Shown here piece after piece: positions 5,501-9,508 of a DNA stretch of 9,508 nt. Source of the DNA: an uncultured Candidatus Melainabacteria bacterium (GTDB lineage: Bacteria > Cyanobacteriota > Vampirovibrionia > Gastranaerophilales > Gastranaerophilaceae); contig CAKURN010000039.1 of the NCBI GenBank assembly GCA_934675695.1, positions 1 to 9,508 of the forward strand. Direction: 5' to 3'. Positions within the stretch are counted from its first letter, which is position 1, and each line of letters starts with the position of its first letter. Made by a program: the position numbers and the translations under genes. Below the pieces are notes generated by a model. The model saw only the letters and a program-made list of their open reading frames with translations, was not told the origin of the DNA and did no database searches.

Positions 5501-6676
5501 TTATACAATAAAATCTTTAAAAATAATCCCCAACATGTATAGAGAACCGCAAACAATCTTGAGGTTTTTTGTTGTTTTTATTATGTTTTCGACTTCTTTT
5601 TGATTGGACAATTTTTTGGCTTTTGCTTTTAAATTTTCATCTAATTCATCAAATTTTAATGCATTTGGATAATCAAATTCATAAAAATACAACTCGTCTT
5701 CTTCTTTGATTAAAAGCTCGAGCATTTTTTTGTAGTCTTTGTTTTTTAAACATCCGAAAACAAAAGTCTTTTTCTCGTTTTTAAATTCTTTATCTAAAAA
5801 TTCTCTTAAAATCTTAGTACCGGAAGGATTGTGACACCCATCAATAAGAAGATTTTTTTCTTTGTCAAAATCCATTCTGAATTTCCATTTTACGGTTTTT
5901 AGGGCGTTTTCTATTGTTTCTTTTGAAATATTTAAGTTCAAATTTTCTATAGCAGAAAGTGCTAAAGACAAGTTTTCTTTCTGAAAATCGCCTTTTAAAT
6001 TGATTTTAGTATCAACAGGTTCTACTGAAATCAATTTTGAAGAAGTATTTTTAGCCACTTTTTCAATCACATCAAAACCGAGATTGTTTTTTGACACAAC
6101 AACTGTTGAATTTTGTTTGATGATACCTGCTTTTTGGAGAGCAATTTTTGAAATAGTGTCGCCCAGTCTTTCTGTGTGGTCAAAATCAATTGTCGTAATT
6201 ACTTCTACAACCGGATTTAAGACATTTGTTGCGTCGTATTTTCCGCCTAGTCCGACTTCTACAACCGCATAGTCGACTTTTTTGATATAAAAATAATAAA
6301 ATGCAGTCACTGTGAGCAATTCAAACTCTGTTAAATCTATATTGTGTTTTTTTGAAAAACTATCAATATCTGTCGTTAAGCGATTGAAAACGTATTTGGG
6401 GATATCGTCGTTGTTGATTTTTATTCTTTCTGTATAAGAAAAAAGATGTGGAGAAGTAAAAAGCCCCACTTTTTTGTCTGTATTTTTGAAATGTTCAATT
6501 AAAATGTCATTGATTATTTTGCAGGTTGAACCTTTTCCGTTCGTTCCTGCGACATGGATTGATTTAAAAGAGTTTTGAGGATTGTTTAAAAGTGCCAAAA
6601 CTAATTTTACATTTTTTAAATCCAAATTTATACGAAATTTTTCGCATGATGTCAGTATTTGTTGTGCTTGGTTCAT
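5501..6676 (-). CDS. folC: Folylpolyglutamate synthase / dihydrofolate synthase
   Basis: FolC adds glutamate to folates (and usually joins glutamate to dihydropteroate) using ATP in the cytoplasm. The 391 residues show the Mur-ligase fold of the family: HVAGTNGKGST (41-51, ATP P-loop), FTSPHL (73-78), VVEVGLGG (139-145), DFDHTERLGDT (164-173) and the QKAGIIK segment with the conserved lysine K182. The C-terminal domain starts near DGCHNP (279-284) and has VFGCLKNKD. Two differences from the usual pattern are Gln before the KAG lysine (normally Glu) and KFRMD where WPGRLE-like sequence is expected; Cys replaces Ala in DGAHN. It is slightly shorter than the usual 420 or so. Its ATG overlaps the murG stop as ATGA, so translation is probably coupled. 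Whether it has one or both activities cannot be told from sequence. Confidence 0.92.
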   Translation of the reverse strand: MNQAQQILTSCEKFRINLDLKNVKLVLALLNNPQNSFKSIHVAGTNGKGSTCKIINDILIEHFKNTDKKVGLFTSPHLFSYTERIKINNDDIPKYVFNRLTTDIDSFSKKHNIDLTEFELLTVTAFYYFYIKKVDYAVVEVGLGGKYDATNVLNPVVEVITTIDFDHTERLGDTISKIALQKAGIIKQNSTVVVSKNNLGFDVIEKVAKNTSSKLISVEPVDTKINLKGDFQKENLSLALSAIENLNLNISKETIENALKTVKWKFRMDFDKEKNLLIDGCHNPSGTKILREFLDKEFKNEKKTFVFGCLKNKDYKKMLELLIKEEDELYFYEFDYPNALKFDELDENLKAKAKKLSNQKEVENIIKTTKNLKIVCGSLYMLGIIFKDFIV

Positions 6677-7797
6677 TTTTTTATAGCTTCATTAATCTGT
6701 TCAATAATTGCACTTGAGGCATTTAATTTTGACAATTTGTACGCATTATAGGACAATTCAGAAATTTTTTCTTTATCTTGAATTAAATCGATTAGCGTTT
6801 TAAACAATGTTTCTTCATTGCAGTCTTTGTCTTCTAGCATTATTGCAGCGTGCTTTTCAACTAGGCATTGAGCATTTTTCTTTTGGTGATTTTGGCTTGC
6901 AAAAGGATAAGGAATTAATATAGAAGGCAAAGAACAAGCACAAATCTCAGACAAACTCAACGAGCCTGCACGAGAAATCACAACGTCTGACGCTAAAAGC
7001 ACTATGTACATTTTGTCAAAATATGGCTGCAAAAGAAGATTGTCGGGCAATTCTTCAAACTCATCTAAAATTATTTTTGTAACTTTGTCAAAATTCTTTT
7101 TCCCTGTTTGCCAAATTATTTTGTAACCTTTTTTGTTGCCAAATTCTCTTAATATCTTTAAAGACGCCTTGTTTATTGTTTTTGCACCTAAAGAACCGCC
7201 CATAATCATAATCGTAAAATCATCTTTTAAAGACAATTCACTTCTTGCTTCTGTTTTCGATATGGTTTTAAATTCTTGCCTTATGGGGTTTCCGTTTATT
7301 ATTACATTTTTGTTTTCGATGTATTTTTGTGCATCAGAAAAAGCGAGTGAAACTGATTTTGCAAAGCGAGAAAAGAATCTCGTCACAATCCCCGGTTGAA
7401 TATCGCAATCATGCAATACAAATGGAATATTCAAAAACACTGCACAAAACAATATCGGAGCACAAACATAACCCCCTGTTGCAAAAACCACACTCGGGCG
7501 ATATCTTAAAACATACAAAAGTGCTTTTAAAGTTGCAAAAAACAACTCAATGCCCCAAAAAAGAAGCTTTAATGATGCATTTCTAGGCATTCCTTCGACA
7601 TTGTATGACAAGAAATTGAAAGAATTTTGCTTTGCTATTTCAAATTCCAGATTTTTTTTGTTACCCAAATAAAAAATATTTTCGTTTTTTATGCCATTTT
7701 CTAAAAGTGCTTTTATTATTGCTGTAGCAGGATAAATATGACCGCCTGTGCCGCCTCCTGCAACAAAATAGATGTTTTCTTTCTTTTTATTCAACAT
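6673..7797 (-). CDS. murG: UDP-GlcNAc:lipid I N-acetylglucosaminyltransferase MurG
   Basis: MurG transfers GlcNAc from UDP-GlcNAc to lipid I, giving lipid II at the cytoplasmic face of the membrane. The 374 residues have the GT-B layout: GGGTGGHIYPA (14-24, H20), ATGGY (106-110), MGGSLGAKTIN (199-209), then the donor site with SRAGSLSLSEI (275-285, E284) and SQNHQKKNA (301-309). A hydrophobic patch near 78-98 fits membrane contact. The usual HEQN motif reads HDCD (129-132), so the Glu and the Asn are both Asp here; other listed active-site residues (Y110, S202, N209, R276, E284, Q305) are kept. It overlaps the ftsW 3' end by 11 bases, with AAAGGA about 10 bases before the start. It is the third gene of the mur run, followed directly by folC. 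Confidence 0.96.
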   Translation of the reverse strand: MLNKKKENIYFVAGGGTGGHIYPATAIIKALLENGIKNENIFYLGNKKNLEFEIAKQNSFNFLSYNVEGMPRNASLKLLFWGIELFFATLKALLYVLRYRPSVVFATGGYVCAPILFCAVFLNIPFVLHDCDIQPGIVTRFFSRFAKSVSLAFSDAQKYIENKNVIINGNPIRQEFKTISKTEARSELSLKDDFTIMIMGGSLGAKTINKASLKILREFGNKKGYKIIWQTGKKNFDKVTKIILDEFEELPDNLLLQPYFDKMYIVLLASDVVISRAGSLSLSEICACSLPSILIPYPFASQNHQKKNAQCLVEKHAAIMLEDKDCNEETLFKTLIDLIQDKEKISELSYNAYKLSKLNASSAIIEQINEAIKK

Positions 7798-8935
7798 AGT
7801 GTACTATCCTTTGAACTTTTTTCTTTGAAATATTAATCAATACACCAATCATACACAACGAAACGCACAAACTGGAGCCGCCATAACTGATAAATGGCAA
7901 CGGAATACCCGTTGCAGGAACGAAAGAGCTTGCAACAGCCATATTTGTGAACGCTTGAAACCATATAGAAAATGTTATTCCGACAGCAAGAATTTTTCCA
8001 AACATGTCGGGGCATTTTTTTGCTATTCTAAAACCTCGATGTAACAATACACAAAACAAGCAAATCAAGAAAAAGCACCCGAAAAATCCAAATTCTTCGC
8101 CTATTATTGCAAAAATAAAATCTGTATGTCCTTCAGGAAGCCAAGCGAGTTTTTGTTTTGAATTTCCAAAACCAACCCCAAAAATTCCTCCGGAAGAAAA
8201 TGCAACCAGTGACTGAATGATGTTGTACCCTGCTCCTAATGCGTCAGAAAAGGGATTTAGCCAAACTTTTATTCTTTGTAATTGGTAATCACGAATTGTA
8301 GAAACAACGCCCAAAAGCCCTACTGCACCTGTTCCTAAAATCAGTTTTAAAGAACCTCCCGCAACATAAAACATTGCGACAGAAGTGACCAAAAGCAGGA
8401 TTATCATTGAAAGGTTGGGTTGTTTGTATATCAAAAGCAACATTAAACCGAATATAAAATAAAACGGGTATTTTTTTGAATCAATAATAGTACAGTTTCT
8501 TGAAAACAATGTTGCAAAATAAAGCACTACAGCAGGTTTTGCCAATTCTGAAGGCTGAAACTGCAAAGGCCCGATAACGAGCCAACGTTTTGCTTCGTTT
8601 ACAGTGACACCCAAAGGTGAAAACTGCACCAACAAAAGAGTTACAAGCACTGTAATCGCTAAAGGAGAAGCCCAGTGTTTCAATCTTTTGTAATCAAATT
8701 TTGCAAAAAAACCTGCCCCAAAAATTCCAATCACAAGCCAAGCTACTTGTTTTATTACAAAAGATATAGGATTTTCGCCTTGTGCTATTGCTTTTGGTGC
8801 AGAAGCCGAAAACACTGCCATAATCCCAAAAACAACAATAAAAATCACAACAACAATCAAAATATTGTCTGCAGGAGTTTCGACGAATGATTTGTTTGTG
8901 CGAGTGTTGTAGGCTCTATTCTTTAGATAAGACAT
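7787..8935 (-). CDS. ftsW: Septal peptidoglycan polymerase FtsW (SEDS family)
   Basis: FtsW polymerises lipid II into glycan strands at the septum with its partner class B PBP. From the ATG at 8935 it has 382 residues with about ten hydrophobic segments (first about 24-44, last about 350-370). SEDS motifs are in order: NEAKRWL (113-119), GPLQFQPSELAK (122-133), QPNLS (172-176, where QPDLG is common), GYNIIQSLVAFSSGG (236-250), WLPEGHTDFIF (265-275) and PLPFISYGGSS (345-355). D272 is the likely catalytic Asp of the family's large extracellular loop. The longer frame to 8992 was rejected because its extra residues are hydrophilic and overlap murD further. GAGGAG lies about 13-15 bases before 8935, a longish spacing. 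The gene overlaps murD by 20 bases. RodA is excluded by context more than by motif. Confidence 0.93.
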   Translation of the reverse strand: MSYLKNRAYNTRTNKSFVETPADNILIVVVIFIVVFGIMAVFSASAPKAIAQGENPISFVIKQVAWLVIGIFGAGFFAKFDYKRLKHWASPLAITVLVTLLLVQFSPLGVTVNEAKRWLVIGPLQFQPSELAKPAVVLYFATLFSRNCTIIDSKKYPFYFIFGLMLLLIYKQPNLSMIILLLVTSVAMFYVAGGSLKLILGTGAVGLLGVVSTIRDYQLQRIKVWLNPFSDALGAGYNIIQSLVAFSSGGIFGVGFGNSKQKLAWLPEGHTDFIFAIIGEEFGFFGCFFLICLFCVLLHRGFRIAKKCPDMFGKILAVGITFSIWFQAFTNMAVASSFVPATGIPLPFISYGGSSLCVSLCMIGVLINISKKKVQRIVHYVE

Positions 8936-9508
8936 AATTTTTGAACGCTTCTCCTCTTTTTTCGTAGCTTTCAAACATATCAAAACTTGCACAAGCAGGC
9001 GACAACAGAACTACATCAGGTTTGTCTAATGATGCTATATCAATTGCTTCTTCCAGTGATTTTGAGTTTACTGTGTTGATATAGCCATGTTCAGACAATT
9101 CGTCACGAAATCTTTTCGTTGCTTCGCCTATTAAAATTACTTTTGAAATTTTTTCTTTTATATTGTCAATAAATTCTTCTAAAGAAGTCATTTTGTCCCT
9201 ACCGCCTGCAATTAAAACGACTCTTTTGTTTTTGAAAGAGTTTATTGCAACGATACTAGCCTCAGGATTTGTTGCTTTAGAATCGTTGTAGTAATCTGTT
9301 CCATCCAGTGTTCTTACGTATTCCAGTCTGTGTTCTATAGGTTTAAAAGATTTTAGAGCTTTTTTGATTGTTTCTGTATCTAAACCTAAAATAATACCGG
9401 CTAATATAGCACACATTGCGTTTTGGACGTTGTGAGGTCCGATGATTTGCATTTCGTTTTTGTCGTTGATTTCTTCATTGTTGAAGATTATTTTTTCGTC
9501 TTTTAAAT
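8916..9508 (-). CDS. murD: UDP-N-acetylmuramoyl-L-alanine:D-glutamate ligase MurD (5' partial)
   Basis: Only the C-terminal 196 or so codons are present; the frame stays open to the window edge, so the ATG at 9452 is internal. MurD couples ATP cleavage to adding D-Glu to UDP-MurNAc-L-Ala in the cytoplasm. Visible motifs, numbered from 9452, are GPHNVQNA (5-12), HRLE (41-44), NDSKATNPEA (56-65), AGGRDK (82-87, where dKn is common) and SPACASFDMFESYEKRG (151-167). These are the end of the central domain and the whole C-terminal domain. The ATP P-loop (GTNGKTT-type) and the carbamylated lysine lie outside the window. SPACASFD and NDSKATN are diagnostic for MurD against MurC, MurE and MurF. It is followed by ftsW with a 20-base overlap, the standard dcw order. 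Confidence 0.95.
   Translation of the reverse strand, partial: LKDEKIIFNNEEINDKNEMQIIGPHNVQNAMCAILAGIILGLDTETIKKALKSFKPIEHRLEYVRTLDGTDYYNDSKATNPEASIVAINSFKNKRVVLIAGGRDKMTSLEEFIDNIKEKISKVILIGEATKRFRDELSEHGYINTVNSKSLEEAIDIASLDKPDVVLLSPACASFDMFESYEKRGEAFKNYVLSKE

Noticed and set aside
5494..5556. Longer start of the fusion enzyme at 5556, which would give a hydrophobic N-terminus
   Set aside because: The extension lies in the folC coding sequence in another frame, and HisC-type proteins begin near MNKFL; it is not a real signal peptide.
8936..8992. Longer FtsW start at 8992
   Set aside because: It adds 19 hydrophilic residues not typical of FtsW and deepens the overlap with murD; the ATG at 8935 has GAGGAG upstream, though with long spacing.
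1..9508. CRISPR array, insertion sequence or complete defence system
   Set aside because: No regularly spaced repeats, no transposase or integrase gene, and no recognisable defence genes apart from the single HNH nuclease.

Overview
This AT-rich window holds the end of a bacterial cell-wall/division gene run on the minus strand, a tRNA gene, a small mobile-type endonuclease gene, and the end of a plus-strand protease gene. It looks chromosomal and bacterial. Tight ATGA-type overlaps, the murD-ftsW-murG order of a dcw cluster, and an aminotransferase-HAD fusion of a type I associate with cyanobacterial relatives make a low-GC cyanobacterium-related gut lineage (Vampirovibrionia/Gastranaerophilales) my best guess. 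That is inference, and another low-GC phylum is possible.

Layout. Bases 1-2266 (+): the 3' part of a two-repeat M16 zinc peptidase, whose 5' end lies outside the window. At 2311-2349 a hairpin terminator separates it from a convergent NUMOD4/HNH endonuclease gene (2351-2845, -). Bases 2846-3375 hold no protein gene that I accept. They contain an elongator tRNA-Met(CAT) on the minus strand (3019-3092), two tandem terminators downstream of it, and a good sigma70-type promoter about 180 bases upstream. Between promoter and tRNA lies a puzzling 25-base repeat of the tRNA gene's own 5' end. A strong terminator (3345-3369) closes a small cysteine-rich membrane-protein gene (3376-3648, -). Bases 3649-3744 carry a perfect palindrome and a second, weaker inverted repeat.

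Bases 3745-9508 (-) read as one tightly packed operon, in transcription order: murD (5' end beyond the window edge), ftsW, murG, folC, and a fused aminotransferase/HAD phosphatase. The first three work in one pathway. MurD adds D-Glu to the UDP-MurNAc-L-Ala precursor in the cytoplasm, MurG makes lipid II at the inner face of the membrane, and FtsW polymerises lipid II at the division septum. FolC (folate polyglutamylation) and the fusion enzyme (probably histidinol-phosphate aminotransferase plus a phosphatase) are metabolic genes attached downstream where murC/murB would often be found.

Most interesting points: the duplicated tRNA 5' end with a short relic-like reading frame between the copies; the aminotransferase-phosphatase fusion, which could carry out two consecutive steps; the M16 protein whose halves appear to carry complementary active-site motifs; and the uncharacterised Cys-rich single-pass protein with a palindrome in its upstream region.
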